This document shows positions 10,382-21,077 of a stretch of DNA of 55,534 bases, piece after piece (position 1 is the first letter of the stretch; every line of letters begins with the position of its first letter). Location of the stretch: assembly GCA_002713555.1 (NCBI GenBank), contig PATG01000018.1:50243-105776 (forward strand). The letters are read 5' to 3'. Source of the DNA: Planctomycetaceae bacterium. Lineage in GTDB: Bacteria > Planctomycetota > Planctomycetia > Pirellulales > Lacipirellulaceae. A program made the translations under genes and the position numbers. The notes beneath the pieces were generated by a model. It was not told where the DNA came from. It did not search any database and was given only the letters and a program-made list of their open reading frames with translations.

Positions 10382-11403
10382 GGTGTTACTTCCTTCGCCT
10401 TTTTAAGGCTCTTGATGTAGGCGATTAGGGCCAAGATCTCTTCCTCTTTCAATTGCCCCTGGTAGGTCGGCATGACTGGCTTGTACCCAACACGGACTTT
10501 GGCTTGCGGCTCTAAGATCGATTCGCGAATGTAGTTCTCGTCGACCTCTATCATCGAGCCATCTGTGAGGGCTTGCTGTGTGCCAAAAACGTTCCAAAAC
10601 GTGGGGCCTACTTTTGCCGAGCCGTCAACTGAATGACACTGTACACAGCCACGGCGAGTGTAGAGAATTTCACCCGCTTCGACCGGAGTCATTGTCTTGA
10701 GCATATTCGCTGCGTTGTCGAGCCATGTCTTAAACTCGCCTGAGGGGTGGACAACGACCTTCGCCAACATCGTCGAATGCTGCGTACCACAGTATTCCGC
10801 ACAAAAGAGTGTGTAATCGCCCGCCGTGTGTGCTTCGAACCACGTCGTTGAATAACGCCCAGGGATAAGATCCATCTTGAGGCGGAATGCAGGGATGTAA
10901 AGGCTGTGGATGACATCGTCTGATGACATCACAAGCTTTACAGGTTGGTCGATGGGCACGTGCAAGTTGTTGTCGACGTGTCCGTTGGGGTAGGTGAAAC
11001 TCCAACTCCATTTCTTTGCCGTGACTTGGATCTCGTAGCTATTGTCGGGGGCCTGTCGCATGTCGAGATAGCTGACAAAGCCCCAAAAGAAAATCACGCC
11101 TACTAGCAATGCCGGAATCGCTGTCCAAACAACTTCCAGCAGGTTATTGTGGTTAGGAGACGGCTCAATTTCGAAATTCTCTTTGGCGCGGTACTTGAAA
11201 ATAAACGTGAACATCGCGACGACAATGATCGCGAAAAACGCGATCGAAACTGCCAGGATAAAGTAAAACAGCTCGTCAACATTGCCTGCTGTCGTCGACG
11301 TCGGAGCAGGAAATAGCGAGCCTGAACCGGTGGCGGACAGAATGGGTCGCGACAGCGCTGTTGTAATCAAGGAGGCTCTGGTCATCAATGAGAATGGGTT
11401 CAC
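10378..11403 (-). CDS. ctaC: cytochrome c oxidase subunit II with C-terminal cytochrome c domain (caa3 type)
   Basis: This 341-residue subunit has an N-terminal hairpin of two helices (about 45-70 and 90-112) and a cupredoxin domain. Its CuA ligands are visible in [15 protein letters not shown]-terminal cytochrome c domain follows, with the haem site GCVQCHS and a later PVMPTYQG methionine. Fusion of cytochrome c to subunit II defines caa3 oxidases, so no separate soluble cytochrome is strictly needed to accept electrons from ACIII. It overlaps sco and ctaD by four bases each. Confidence 0.95.
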
Positions 11404-12236
11404 ACAGCACCTTCCCGTTCACCCGAAGTCTTCAGAGTAGCAGCTTGTCGTCTGCGTAACCAAACGGGAATCAAACCAACGGCAAGTGTGGTGAGCGTCA
11501 TGCCTGCTCCCAGTTTCATCAGCCGTCGCGCAACGGGTGCGTAGCGTCCAGAGCTCTCGTCGTAGTGGAAACAATAGAGCAATACCCGGTCGAGGGTCGA
11601 TCCAATTTTGCCTTGTCCCGCCTCTACGAGTGCGAGTTTCAGTGTTTGTGCCGGGTAGAGTACGCCGTAGAGGTAACGCGAGACTCTGCCATCAGGCGTG
11701 CAAACCATGATCGCTGCAGAGTGGGCATACTCCTCACGTTCAGCAACATACTTATATCGAAAGCCTACAGCATCGGCGAGTTGCTCGATCGACTTTTGGT
11801 CGCCGGTAAGAAACTCCCATCCATCGGCAGTCGTCGGTCGACCATAGCTTTTCAAATATCGCTGCTTGACCTGTCTGGCTCGCTGTGGCGTTTCCAAGGG
11901 GTTGATACTAACGCTACAAATCTGAAACTTTTCTCCTACATCCCAGTTCAATTCTTTCAATCCGTCCACTAAGCCATTGAGTTGCAACTGACAGAGCATC
12001 GGACAGTCAGAATAATTCAGCGACAGCAGGATCGCACGTTTACAATTGAACAGATCCGCCAGTCGAACCTTCTTTCCCTCAGCGCTAACAAATTCTAGCT
12101 CGAGCGGAAGTGATGCATTCAGCTTCTCATCGATACCTACCCCCTCAAGCGCATCTAAATCACCGTTAAGCTGTCCATGTGCGCAAAGGCAAATGCTGAG
12201 TAAAATCATGCAAGATTTAATCAACGGCAATCGCAT
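11400..12236 (-). CDS. SCO1/SenC copper chaperone
   Basis: A 278-residue membrane-anchored thioredoxin-fold protein that delivers copper to the CuA centre of subunit II. The CPMLCQLQ motif supplies the two copper-binding cysteines. The copper His is expected in the later EEYAHSAAIMV region. There is a cleavable or anchoring N-terminal helix and a second helix near the C-terminus (about 238-258), so both ends may be membrane-tethered. It sits directly before ctaC with a four-base overlap and after the 111-residue protein with a one-base overlap. Confidence 0.9.
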   Translation of the reverse strand: MRLPLIKSCMILLSICLCAHGQLNGDLDALEGVGIDEKLNASLPLELEFVSAEGKKVRLADLFNCKRAILLSLNYSDCPMLCQLQLNGLVDGLKELNWDVGEKFQICSVSINPLETPQRARQVKQRYLKSYGRPTTADGWEFLTGDQKSIEQLADAVGFRYKYVAEREEYAHSAAIMVCTPDGRVSRYLYGVLYPAQTLKLALVEAGQGKIGSTLDRVLLYCFHYDESSGRYAPVARRLMKLGAGMTLTTLAVGLIPVWLRRRQAATLKTSGEREGAV

Positions 12237-12571
12237 TATTTCACCTCACGATCCATGGCCCTAACGGCAGCATCACCAGCGATGTTCGCACGCTTCTCTT
12301 GAACTATTAACCGCATTGCACGCTCAATGGGCACCGTGACAACGCCTTTTTCGCGATTGGTCCAGCTGTACCGCGATAGTTTGGCGATTTGCTCTGCCAG
12401 TTTGCTATCAGCATCGGTAGTAGGCGCTTCAATTACCTTTCGCTGGGTCTCGTTCGTTGCGTAGCTGTAATACAAAGCCTGCACAGCGATTACGCTCACC
12501 GCTGTTACCACGACGCTAATCAGCCCCACGGTCACAATCATCGGAATATTCAGATTTTCTTTTTCTGCCAT
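12236..12571 (-). CDS. small membrane-anchored protein of the ACIII operon
   Basis: A 111-residue protein with one N-terminal helix (about residues 9-32) and a hydrophilic C-terminal domain. That domain contains KLSRYSWTNREKGVVTVPIE and MRLIVQEKR. Proteins like this are common between actF and sco in ACIII-caa3 operons. The domain arrangement suggests an assembly or accessory subunit outside the membrane, but no biochemical role is established to my knowledge. It lies nine bases after actF. Confidence 0.7.
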   Translation of the reverse strand: MAEKENLNIPMIVTVGLISVVVTAVSVIAVQALYYSYATNETQRKVIEAPTTDADSKLAEQIAKLSRYSWTNREKGVVTVPIERAMRLIVQEKRANIAGDAAVRAMDREVK

Positions 12572-12580
12572 GTCGTCACC

Positions 12581-13813
12581 TCAGACATTGTGAAAGGCTA
12601 GCGATTCGCCCAGATTCGGGTCACCTGTCGGGACGAGAGCAGTACCTTCAAGCTTGCCAGCGAAGGCTCCCGCCCAAATCGCACCAATACCTAGCAGTGT
12701 CAACAATTCCATCGCTCCGACCGATACGCGTTCTGGCGAAACCGTCGGGATGGCCAACCAGTAGAGATCGACCCAATGCATTGCAAGTAGAAACATGGAC
12801 CAAAAGACCAACACACTTTGATTGCGACGAGCTGATCGAGACATCAGCCCAAAAAATGGCAGCAAGAAATGCCCCGCGATCAGTAGGATGCCAACATATT
12901 GCCAGCCGTGCTGTTGACGATGCAGATACCACACGGTCTCTTCAGGGATGTTTGCATACCAGATCAGCAGAAATTGCGAAAACGCGATGTACGCCCAAAA
13001 AAACATGAATCCAAACAGTAGTTTGCCCAGGTCATGGTAGTGTTCGATAGTGATCGCTCGATCCAGGTAGCCGAATCGTTGTAGTAGAGCCGAAACAAGC
13101 GTGAGCGCAGCTAAAACGGCGACCACTGCTCCGGCGAAAAAGTAAATCCCGAAGATTGTGCTAAACCAGTGCGGATCTAACGACATCAGCCAATCGAACG
13201 CCGCAAAGTTCACAGTAGCAGCGAAAGTAATCATCGCTGGGCCACTCCACTTTCGCATTTGGGCGGTCGGTCTAAAATCGACCGCATGGTCTTGGGCAAC
13301 AGACTTCGTGAAATAGAAACGTGCGATAGCGGTCCACGTCGCAAAGTAAAACAAGCACCTCAGGGCAAAAAACGGAGCATTCAAGTAGGCCGCCTTACCT
13401 TTGATCAATACATCGGTTTGGCGTAACTCTGCGTCATTCCACGAATAGAGCTCAGAATCGCCCAGTACCATGGCAACGACCACTGGTAGCATCAGTAAGC
13501 CCAGTATTGGTATCGTGGAGGTTAGCAGCTCAGCGATCCTTCTGATGACAACACTCCACCTAGCTCTGGTTAAATGCTGCAGAACAACAAAGAATAATGC
13601 TCCCAGGTTGATGCTTAAAAAGAAACAGAGACTGAGCAGATAAGCGTGCAGAAAGCGGCTCACGCCAATGGAAGTAAAAGCGCCCACCAAGTACGCAATG
13701 ACCAACGCGGCCAGCCCCATCGCAATGATTGTGGACGGACGAAGACCCAAGTTGGTTACCCTAAGGTTGGGTGACGTTTTTATTTGTCTGGCAGTTGTGG
13801 CATTCATATTCAA
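12581..13813 (-). CDS. actF: alternative complex III subunit ActF
   Basis: A 410-residue polytopic membrane protein with about ten helices. It is the second, shorter NrfD-related integral subunit of ACIII, a quinol:electron-acceptor oxidoreductase that replaces cytochrome bc1. Supporting patterns are SINLGALFFVVLQHLTRARW, FAAFDWLMSLDPHWFSTIFG, FMFFWAYIAFSQFLLIWYAN and LPEETVWY-like IPEETVWYLHR. It starts at 13813 (MNMNATT), with a second in-frame ATG at 13807. It lies five bases after actDE. Confidence 0.9.
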   Translation of the reverse strand: MNMNATTARQIKTSPNLRVTNLGLRPSTIIAMGLAALVIAYLVGAFTSIGVSRFLHAYLLSLCFFLSINLGALFFVVLQHLTRARWSVVIRRIAELLTSTIPILGLLMLPVVVAMVLGDSELYSWNDAELRQTDVLIKGKAAYLNAPFFALRCLFYFATWTAIARFYFTKSVAQDHAVDFRPTAQMRKWSGPAMITFAATVNFAAFDWLMSLDPHWFSTIFGIYFFAGAVVAVLAALTLVSALLQRFGYLDRAITIEHYHDLGKLLFGFMFFWAYIAFSQFLLIWYANIPEETVWYLHRQQHGWQYVGILLIAGHFLLPFFGLMSRSARRNQSVLVFWSMFLLAMHWVDLYWLAIPTVSPERVSVGAMELLTLLGIGAIWAGAFAGKLEGTALVPTGDPNLGESLAFHNV

Positions 13814-13818
13814 GTTCT

Positions 13819-15090
13819 CTAATTCATCTCTCGCAACTTGGTTTTGATTGTCTCGGGAACATCCTCAAGCGACGCTTGTTGGCTGCGTTGCAGCGCCTGC
13901 ATGTACAGCACGATCGCCCAGCGATCTTCTACGGGAATCTGATGTCCGTAGGCTGGCATCTTACGTACGCCGCTGGTGATGGAATTGAACAGCTGTCCGG
14001 CAGGTTGCGCGATGACATGCGGTGAATGCAAAGACGTTGGAAGTACCCATGTGCCTTGCTCAAGTTCCAACGCTCGTTGCGAAGCCAGACCGTTTCCATA
14101 GCCAGCTTTGCCGTGGCAGACAGCGCAATGGATGTCGAATCGCTGTCGTCCTCGCTCCATGAATTGCGTAGTAATCGGCATAGGAACGTCCGCGACCCAA
14201 TTCCGATCGTTCGGCAGAGTTTCGCTTGAATCGCTCTCGGGCGAGGTTGGTTCGTAACCCAATTCCAGCTCTGGTGACAAAGCAAGACTTCCGCGTGGGA
14301 TGGTCCCACCCACTCGAGGTCGCATTGCCCGACCGTCGTCAAATAGTTTGGTGGTTGTTTGCGATTTAAACTTTGGCTGAAAATCCATGTTGAAGAAGTT
14401 GTGCAGGCGAGGCTTGTCGGATGTCGTGGAGCGAGCGCTGGCAATGAAAACCGGCGGCAGCAGTGCCAGTGACCCTAACACTGCAGTGGTCATCAGGATC
14501 GTACGCGGCATGGATTGGGGATTGGGTTCTGCAGTTATCTGCTCAACAAACGTTGCACCAGCCCGCTCAAGCACCACCTTCGTAGCATCGGCATCAAATT
14601 GCTCATCTTGTGCGTCGACAGACAGGAAAAATCCATCCGTCGTTGCGCGTGTAAACCGAGGACTACGAAATAGCGGATTCGCTAGCTTCGGTAAGCCATT
14701 GATTGCCAACATGCCAAAGAACGCGGTTAATGCCGCCGCCAAAATGATCACTTCGAAGGTGACCGGAATGTTCGCAGGCAAACTAAACAGTGGCTTGCCA
14801 CTGATGAGCATTGGGTAGTCGACGGCATTAGTCCACCACTGGAAAGCCAGAGCAGCAATACCACCGGTCAGACCTGCACCCAATACGAGCCAAGGCAAAC
14901 GCGTCGGCTTTACTCCGAGTGCGTCGTCTAATTCGTGAATTGGAAAAGGTGTGAACGCATCGAGCTGAGTATAGCCAGATAACCGCAGCTCACGAGCAGC
15001 GTGAATTAGCATACCCTGTGATTGGAACTCAGCCAAAAAGGCACTCGTCTGAGTCTGAGCAGTTTTGGTGTTCTTGTGGTCGCTGGTCAT
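13819..15090 (-). CDS. actDE: ActD-ActE fusion: DUF3341 membrane subunit joined to monohaem cytochrome c
   Basis: A 423-residue protein. Residues from about 25 to 190 match ActD (DUF3341): a soluble start, then two helices (about 65-85 and 105-125). The second part matches ActE: a third helix (about 205-225), [20 protein letters not shown], then the haem motif CAVCH at 322-326 and the likely Met ligand in RKMPAYG. In Rhodothermus ActD and ActE are separate, and ActE is a lipoprotein. Here a fused helix tethers the cytochrome. The start is the ATG at 15090, four bases inside actC; a longer frame upstream is only a shadow of actC. Confidence 0.92.
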   Translation of the reverse strand: MTSDHKNTKTAQTQTSAFLAEFQSQGMLIHAARELRLSGYTQLDAFTPFPIHELDDALGVKPTRLPWLVLGAGLTGGIAALAFQWWTNAVDYPMLISGKPLFSLPANIPVTFEVIILAAALTAFFGMLAINGLPKLANPLFRSPRFTRATTDGFFLSVDAQDEQFDADATKVVLERAGATFVEQITAEPNPQSMPRTILMTTAVLGSLALLPPVFIASARSTTSDKPRLHNFFNMDFQPKFKSQTTTKLFDDGRAMRPRVGGTIPRGSLALSPELELGYEPTSPESDSSETLPNDRNWVADVPMPITTQFMERGRQRFDIHCAVCHGKAGYGNGLASQRALELEQGTWVLPTSLHSPHVIAQPAGQLFNSITSGVRKMPAYGHQIPVEDRWAIVLYMQALQRSQQASLEDVPETIKTKLREMN

Positions 15091-16562
15091 GCTTGCTGAC
15101 CTCCACCAACATAGTCTGCCTCTTTCGGCTTGTCTGCCTCCTCCGGATACGTCTGTAATCGCTTCTTCTCGCCCAAGCTCTTGTCTGGGTTGGGCATCAC
15201 AGCCTTCAATTCCGACATCGCCACCATCGGCAAGTAGCGACAGAACAACAAGAAGAGGGTAAAGAACAAACCAAAGCTGCCAATGAACATCAGAATGTCG
15301 ACGGGCGTCGGCGTGAAATAGCCCCAACTCGAGGGCAGGAAGTCGCGGCTCAGCGAACTGACCGTAATGACAAAACGCTCGAACCACATGCCTATGTTGA
15401 CAAATACACATACCACGACCATCAGCCACGGAGTCGTACGGAATTTTTTAAACCAGAAAAGCTGGGGCGAAACAACGTTACACGTCACCATTGTCCAATA
15501 AGCCCAGGCGTAGGGACCGAGGGCACGATTGATAAACGCAAACTGCTCGTAGCCATTGCCGCCGTACCAGGCAATAAAGAATTCGATGGCGTAGGCAAAG
15601 CCGACCATCGTGCCGGTTGCCAGAATGATTTTGCACATATTCTCCAGGTGCCGAGGCGTGACGAGGTCCTTCAAGCCAAAGTAGGCCCTGGCTGGAACCA
15701 TTAGCGTGACAACCATGGCGAAGCCGCTAAACACCGCACCAGCAACAAAATAGGGCGGGAAAATTGTCGTGTGCCAGCCGGGAATTTGCGAAACCGCAAA
15801 GTCAAAACTCACGATCGTGTGCACGCTCAGCACCAATGGCGTGGCGAGCGCTGCAAGCAACACGTACGCCTTTTCATAACGACTCCACTGACGGGCGGAC
15901 CCGGTCCACCCAAGAGCAGCTACACCGTAGACAAACTGTCTCACCTTGGACGTGGCGCGGTCACGCAACGTCGCTAGGTCTGGGATCATGCCCATATACC
16001 AGAAAAGAGCAGACACAGTCGCGTAAGTCGAAACCGCAAATACGTCCCATAGCAACGGACTGCGAAAATTCGGCCACATTGCCAGATGTTGACTTGGATA
16101 AGGTGCCAACCAGTAAACCAGCCAGACTCGGCCAACGTGAATGGCAGGGAAGATACCAGCGCAAGCAACGGCAAAAATGGTCATCGCCTCGGCAAAACGA
16201 TTGATACTCGTTCGCCAGTTCTGTCGGAACAGGAATAGAATTGCAGAAATCAGCGTGCCTGCATGCCCTATACCAACCCAGAACACAAAGTTCACGATTG
16301 GCCATGCCCAAAATACCGGAGCGTTGTTACCCCAGACACCGACACCTGTTGTGAATAGGTAGGCTATTAAGCCGAATAACATGAGCGTCAGCGAAGAAGA
16401 AACAGCAAACGCAATGTACCACGCCCGTGGCGGGCGCGGCTTCTCGACGATCGAGCAGACTGTGTCGGTGATCGTGCGGTAATCGTGATCCCCATCGACG
16501 ACCTGTTCGGGTTGCGTTTGGCGATACAGATCCGGATCGAGGGCTAGTTCAGCTGTGGCCAT
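15087..16562 (-). CDS. actC: alternative complex III subunit ActC (NrfD family)
   Basis: A 491-residue integral subunit with about ten helices. It is the main quinol-site subunit of ACIII. NrfD-family features are visible: [69 protein letters not shown] and [12 protein letters not shown]. The ATG at 16562 (MATAEL) starts 14 bases inside the end of actB. An upstream in-frame extension is unlikely because it lies in actB. Confidence 0.93.
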   Translation of the reverse strand: MATAELALDPDLYRQTQPEQVVDGDHDYRTITDTVCSIVEKPRPPRAWYIAFAVSSSLTLMLFGLIAYLFTTGVGVWGNNAPVFWAWPIVNFVFWVGIGHAGTLISAILFLFRQNWRTSINRFAEAMTIFAVACAGIFPAIHVGRVWLVYWLAPYPSQHLAMWPNFRSPLLWDVFAVSTYATVSALFWYMGMIPDLATLRDRATSKVRQFVYGVAALGWTGSARQWSRYEKAYVLLAALATPLVLSVHTIVSFDFAVSQIPGWHTTIFPPYFVAGAVFSGFAMVVTLMVPARAYFGLKDLVTPRHLENMCKIILATGTMVGFAYAIEFFIAWYGGNGYEQFAFINRALGPYAWAYWTMVTCNVVSPQLFWFKKFRTTPWLMVVVCVFVNIGMWFERFVITVSSLSRDFLPSSWGYFTPTPVDILMFIGSFGLFFTLFLLFCRYLPMVAMSELKAVMPNPDKSLGEKKRLQTYPEEADKPKEADYVGGGQQA

Positions 16563-19500
16563 GGTCACTTCCGTGGTGTGTATCGAGTGTTGCGGCCGCC
16601 GGCTCCAATAACGGACTCGGATTCCGTACACGTGCTAAGTACTTAGTTCTTGGCTTGACATTGAGTTCCGAGAGCATGCCGTATGACCGTGAGTCGGCAT
16701 GCGACAGAGCAACGAGGCTCTGGTTATCGTTCAGATCGCCAAATTCAATTGCCTGTGTTGGGCAGGCTTGCTGGCAGGCAGTCTTGACTTCACCGTCAGC
16801 GATCGGACGTCGGTCCTTTTTGGCATCGATCTTCACGCCTTGAATGCGCTGCACGCAGTAAGTGCACTTTTCCATCACACCGCGGCTGCGCACTGTTACC
16901 TCAGGATTAACAACCAGCTGCACGAGTTCTCGGTTCGCTTCTTCGAGATTTTCGTTGTAGTCCAAAAAGTTGAAACGCCTCACCTTGTAGGGGCAGTTGT
17001 TTGCGCAATACCGGGTGCCGATGCAGCGGTTGTAGACCATGTCGTTTAGCCCCTCGTCGCTGTGAACCGTTGCCGCGACGGGGCAAACTTGTTCGCAAGG
17101 AGCATTTTCGCAATGATGGCAAGCCACCGGTTGCGTGGCGACCGAGGGGTTCTCGACATCGCCTTGAAAATAGCGATCGACACGAATCCAGTGCATTTCT
17201 CGTCCCTTCGCTACCTGATCCTTGCCGACGATCGGCACATTATTCTCTGACTGACAAGCGACCATGCAGGCATTGCAGCCGATGCACTTGTTCAAATCGA
17301 TCGACATACCCCAGGCGTAGCCTTCGTATTTGGGCTCTTCCCACAAGGATTCCAGCGGCGGGTGATGTGTGCGATGCTCTGCGAAATCAGGATGCTGCTG
17401 GTATTCTTTGAACGTTCCTTCACGCACAAGATCGCCAACGCGGCGTTCTGTTTCCTCTAAACCAACCGTGTCGATGGCATGGTGATCCTGCGTAGTGGCA
17501 AATTCGTATTTTTTGCCCGTTGCCGTAATTTCGAAATCGGATGTGAAGTGTAAATTGTCTGACGTACGTAGAGGATTTACGTCGACGCCTACCGAATCGA
17601 CGCCTGACTGCTGGTCACCGCCGACTTTTCCGGCTGCCTTTCGCCCGTAGCCAAGGGCAACGCCAATCGAACCTTCCGCCTGACCTGGTAACAAAAACGC
17701 CGGCAATTCTACTGAGGAGGAGCCTGCCTGCAATTTTACGACCGAGCCATGCTGCACACTGAGTTGCTCAGCGGTTTTTGGACTGAGGATGGCGGCATTG
17801 TCCCAAGTCAACTTGGTAAGGAAGCCGGGGATCTCTTGCAGCCAACCGTTGTTTGCAAAGCGACCATCCAACACGCTCTCACTGGGGACATAAACCAGTT
17901 CGGGTGACGATCGCGGTGCATCAACAATTGCTTGGATCCACCGCTGGCGATCCGTCATCAGCGTGGGGCCAACTTTTTCCACAGGCAACTCGCTGCCGAT
18001 GTGAAAACCATCGTGCAGCAACTTTGCCCAGGCTTCGCTCGAAAGATTACCGGACAACGACCGAGAAACAGCATCGCGAACAATTTGCTGAGCATCTCGT
18101 TGGTCGTTCGCGAGGAGAGCTAAAACTTCGATGGCCGACCGACCGTTGAGCAATGGAGCAATCAGTGGCTGTGAAACGCAATTTGTGCCATCCCAGCTTC
18201 GCACATCGCCCCAGGCTTCAAAACTGTGTGTTTCGGGCAAGTGCCACGTGCATAGGACGGACGTTTCATCCTCCCGCCTGCCAAGATGAATCGAGGTTTT
18301 TACCTTCGCAATCGCTGCTGCAAGCTTCAAATTACCAGGAGCATCGTAAGCCGGATTGCCACCCAAAATCAGCAGCGTGTCGACTTGACCGCGATTGGTC
18401 ACCTCAACCAATTCCGCCAACGATTCTGCTTTGGCAATGATCGTTGGGTCTTCGAGCAAGTAAACTGTCTTGTCTACATTGCTCAGCAGAGCGTTCAATT
18501 CAAAAGCAAGCGCATGTACCGTTGGCGGTTGCGAAGGACCGACGGCGATGACTGCTTGACCGCGATTCGCGAGCAGATCAATCACCATAGCTTCTGCAAA
18601 CTTCATCGCATCGGAAGAAAGTATTGGCAACTGTATTGATTGGTCGCGTTCGCTAAGCTCTTGCCGGACTAAAGCGTCCACGTGAGCAAGCAACAGGCCA
18701 ATATCACCCGACCTGATTGGCAACCGATGATCGGCTGCAGCACCGGTGATTGAAAACTGGCTTTCAGCAGAGTAGATCCGGCTCATACCGACGCGCGGCT
18801 CACGCCCAGTGGCAAATCCTCGGGAGTGCTCTAGCGCGTCGGGATGCAGTCCTAGTAGGTCCTCATCAAATGTTGCGATTACGTTTGCTTTGGCCAGGTT
18901 ATAGCGAGTTCGGAACGAGCTGCCGCAGGCAAGTTTCGCACCAGCTAATTGGTTGTCCCTCGGGATTGCGGAGTGAGTGTGAATAACAGCTTTGGAGAAT
19001 CGTTCGACGAGTTGACGCAATAACGCTTGCACGGTCAACGACGAGGTTGGCTCGACTAATACGCGCAGCCCGTCTCCACCACTGGCTTCCATTGCACCAA
19101 AGTGCTGCTCAGCAAATTCTTCAAATTCCTGCCAAGATCTGCGGAACGACTGACGCCCCCGAGTCTGACGCAACGCGTCGCTCCGGTCGGGATCGTACAA
19201 GTCCAGAATCGTTGCCTGCGATAACGCGTCGGACGCTCCTCGGCTACTGGGATGGTCGGGATTTCCTTCGATCTTCACCGGGCGGCCATCGTAACAAGTC
19301 GCGAGCAGATGCCTGGGCATACCGGCGATTTCGATTGAGGTGGCAAAATACTCCGCCTCGCCTGGAATTCGATTCTCTGGCCGCATCGCGAATGGGACTA
19401 TCTTTTCTTCTTCCCAGCGGCAGCCAGTAAGTCCACCCAAAGCCAGCGACGCACCCATTAATTGCATCCATCGTCTTCGCGTGAGTCCTTCTGGGAACTC

Positions 19501-19605
19501 CGAAGCAGCAACAGGGAACTCGCGATGTAGAAAGTCGCGGAACTCAGCTGTCTGCTGCAGCTCGTCTAAGCTCCGCCAGTAGGTTTTTCCGGTCGTTGTT
19601 TTCAT
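16549..19605 (-). CDS. actB: alternative complex III subunit ActB (molybdopterin-like plus iron-sulfur)
   Basis: A 1018-residue periplasmic subunit. Near residue 45 there is a twin-arginine signal, [17 protein letters not shown], ending at a Cys (LTGC), so Tat export and lipid anchoring are likely. The first two thirds resemble a molybdopterin oxidoreductase domain, which in ACIII lacks the cofactor. The last third is a four-cluster ferredoxin domain: [48 protein letters not shown], and CTYCV with CQQACPTQA. It relays electrons from quinol to the haem subunits. The ATG at 19605 overlaps the actA stop by four bases. Confidence 0.95.
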   Translation of the reverse strand: MKTTTGKTYWRSLDELQQTAEFRDFLHREFPVAASEFPEGLTRRRWMQLMGASLALGGLTGCRWEEEKIVPFAMRPENRIPGEAEYFATSIEIAGMPRHLLATCYDGRPVKIEGNPDHPSSRGASDALSQATILDLYDPDRSDALRQTRGRQSFRRSWQEFEEFAEQHFGAMEASGGDGLRVLVEPTSSLTVQALLRQLVERFSKAVIHTHSAIPRDNQLAGAKLACGSSFRTRYNLAKANVIATFDEDLLGLHPDALEHSRGFATGREPRVGMSRIYSAESQFSITGAAADHRLPIRSGDIGLLLAHVDALVRQELSERDQSIQLPILSSDAMKFAEAMVIDLLANRGQAVIAVGPSQPPTVHALAFELNALLSNVDKTVYLLEDPTIIAKAESLAELVEVTNRGQVDTLLILGGNPAYDAPGNLKLAAAIAKVKTSIHLGRREDETSVLCTWHLPETHSFEAWGDVRSWDGTNCVSQPLIAPLLNGRSAIEVLALLANDQRDAQQIVRDAVSRSLSGNLSSEAWAKLLHDGFHIGSELPVEKVGPTLMTDRQRWIQAIVDAPRSSPELVYVPSESVLDGRFANNGWLQEIPGFLTKLTWDNAAILSPKTAEQLSVQHGSVVKLQAGSSSVELPAFLLPGQAEGSIGVALGYGRKAAGKVGGDQQSGVDSVGVDVNPLRTSDNLHFTSDFEITATGKKYEFATTQDHHAIDTVGLEETERRVGDLVREGTFKEYQQHPDFAEHRTHHPPLESLWEEPKYEGYAWGMSIDLNKCIGCNACMVACQSENNVPIVGKDQVAKGREMHWIRVDRYFQGDVENPSVATQPVACHHCENAPCEQVCPVAATVHSDEGLNDMVYNRCIGTRYCANNCPYKVRRFNFLDYNENLEEANRELVQLVVNPEVTVRSRGVMEKCTYCVQRIQGVKIDAKKDRRPIADGEVKTACQQACPTQAIEFGDLNDNQSLVALSHADSRSYGMLSELNVKPRTKYLARVRNPSPLLEPAAATLDTHHGSDHGHS

Positions 19606-20294
19606 CGGTGGCACGTCGAACAATTGGTGTTTGGATTGATATCGCATTGGGCCCGGATTCTCGCGCCGACAGCAACGGGATCTTCCTTGGGCTCCCAATC
19701 GAGTTGCGTAATGAACTCTTGCGGGCGTAAGTGGGGCTCAGGATTGCGGTGGCAGTCGAGGCACCATGCCATTGAGAGTGGCTCTGCCTGATAAACTTCG
19801 TCCATCTTGTCGACTCGACCATGACACGATACACAGCCCACTCCACGGTTTACATGAACGCTGTGATCGAAGTAGACAAAGTCAGGTAAGTCATGAACCT
19901 TTTGCCACTCGACGGATTCTCCTGTCGCCTGGCTTTCTCGGACCGGCAAGAGTTTTTCACTGCTAACGTGGATTGCCGAATTCGCAACTGAGCCATCAGG
20001 GTTGGCTGCACTGTGGCAGTTCACACAGGTCTGCGTGGCGGGGATAGCAGCGTGAGCAGCCTGGTCCACCGTTGAGTGGCAATAACGGCAATCCATTTTC
20101 AGGTTGCCAACATGAACCTTGTGGCTGAACGGAACCGGTTGCTTCGGTGAATAGCCTACATTCGTTGTGTACGGCGAGGTGCCAAAGGCGAGAACTACCG
20201 TGACGTAGACTACCGCCGTGATGGCCAATATCGCCAAAAACGGGATGAATCGGTTCACCCAATCGGGGAAATGGAATCGCTGTGAATGTGACAC
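19602..20294 (-). CDS. actA: alternative complex III pentahaem cytochrome ActA
   Basis: A small multihaem cytochrome with one N-terminal membrane helix (FIPFLAILAITAVVYVTVVL) and five CxxCH motifs: CRYCH, CVNCH, CVSCH, CLDCH, CSTCH. It passes electrons from ActB to ActE or the caa3 oxidase. I prefer the GTG at 20294 (VSHSQRFHFPDWVNRF), because ACIII ActA proteins start shortly before this pattern. A GTG at 20360 would add 22 residues and is possible. It is the first gene of the 13-kb operon, downstream of the palindromic RegA-like sites. Confidence 0.92.
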   Translation of the reverse strand: MSHSQRFHFPDWVNRFIPFLAILAITAVVYVTVVLAFGTSPYTTNVGYSPKQPVPFSHKVHVGNLKMDCRYCHSTVDQAAHAAIPATQTCVNCHSAANPDGSVANSAIHVSSEKLLPVRESQATGESVEWQKVHDLPDFVYFDHSVHVNRGVGCVSCHGRVDKMDEVYQAEPLSMAWCLDCHRNPEPHLRPQEFITQLDWEPKEDPVAVGARIRAQCDINPNTNCSTCHR

Positions 20295-20402
20295 GGTACG
20301 GAGGAAACTGGAGTCTACTGCAAAGGTGGTATGCAATTCCGCACGCTTAGGTGCGAGCACTTTCTACACCGATATAATAGGCTGCAAACCCAAAAAACCG
20401 AC

Positions 20403-20475
20403 GCGACAAATGGTCGCACCAGTTGCGAAATCAACCGCAAAGAGTCGCAATGTCCAACTGCGACAAATTGTCGCA
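20403..20475. promoter_or_regulatory. tandem RegA/PrrA-like palindromes upstream of the ACIII operon
   Basis: Three inverted repeats lie in the 180-base gap between actA and regA. Site 1 is GCGACAAATGGTCGC (20403-20417). Site 3 is TGCGACAAATTGTCGCA (20459-20475), a perfect 8-base palindrome with one central base. Between them, TTGCGA (20423-20428) and TCGCAA (20445-20450) form a wider pair. Sites 1 and 3 fit GCGNC-N5-GNCGC, the form described for RegA/PrrA-type regulators, and a regB-regA pair is adjacent. An AT-rich minus-strand element, TATTATATC, at about 20370-20380 could be a -10 region. Activation or repression cannot be told from sequence. Confidence 0.75.
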
Positions 20476-20543
20476 TGAGCGTTGGGGCACACTCACATAA
20501 GATGCCTCAAGCCCAGAAGCAGGAACAAGAAGGCGTCGATTGA

Positions 20544-21077
20544 CTAGGGAGCACGCTTCTTTAGTTTGCGTTGCAACGTGCGTCGAGGGATGTCAAGAAC
20601 TCGTGCCGCACGGGTCACATTTCCACCGCAGTCTGCTAGCACTTGCTGGATGTGATTCCATTCGGTTTCTGCAAGCGATGGACGTTGCATTTCGCCTTCT
20701 GCAGTTTGTATCGATTCCTCCGCAGCCTGCTCAAAGGCTTCTAAAATTTGATCCGCATCGGCCGGTTTGGTGACGTAGTTGAGCGCACCCAACTGCATCG
20801 CATACACTGCGTTCGCGATACTACCATACCCAGTAAGTACAACCGCCATGGTTTGCGGCGAGCGAGTCCGAAGCTCCTTAAGCAGCTCCATTCCAGATTT
20901 ACCCGGCATTTTCAAGTCAACTAATGCCATGTCAGGACAGATGGAATCGAGATGTTTGGTCGCCTCATCGACAGAGGCCGCTGTGACAACTTGTAGGCCA
21001 CGTGCAATAAAAGCGCGCGACAAATGTCCACGCAGGACATCGTCATCATCAACGTACAGCAGGGTTTTCGTGTACAT
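20544..21077 (-). CDS. regA: RegA/PrrA-type redox response regulator
   Basis: A 177-residue two-domain regulator. The receiver has DDDD acidic residues at 10-13, the phosphorylation Asp54 in ALVDLKMPGKSG, and the Lys of VTKPAD. A short linker leads to a Fis-type helix-turn-helix (GGNVTRAARVLDIPRRTLQRKL), which is the RegA/ActR/PrrA arrangement. It overlaps the sensor gene regB by 29 bases, and the pair is probably transcribed after the SDR at 22492. Its likely targets include the palindromes just downstream of it, in front of actA. Confidence 0.88.
   Translation of the reverse strand: MYTKTLLYVDDDDVLRGHLSRAFIARGLQVVTAASVDEATKHLDSICPDMALVDLKMPGKSGMELLKELRTRSPQTMAVVLTGYGSIANAVYAMQLGALNYVTKPADADQILEAFEQAAEESIQTAEGEMQRPSLAETEWNHIQQVLADCGGNVTRAARVLDIPRRTLQRKLKKRAP

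Noticed and set aside
13819..15429. 113-residue N-terminal extension of the ActD-ActE frame
   Set aside because: The extension lies wholly inside actC in another frame and its sequence is not ActD-like; the ATG at 15090 gives the normal start.
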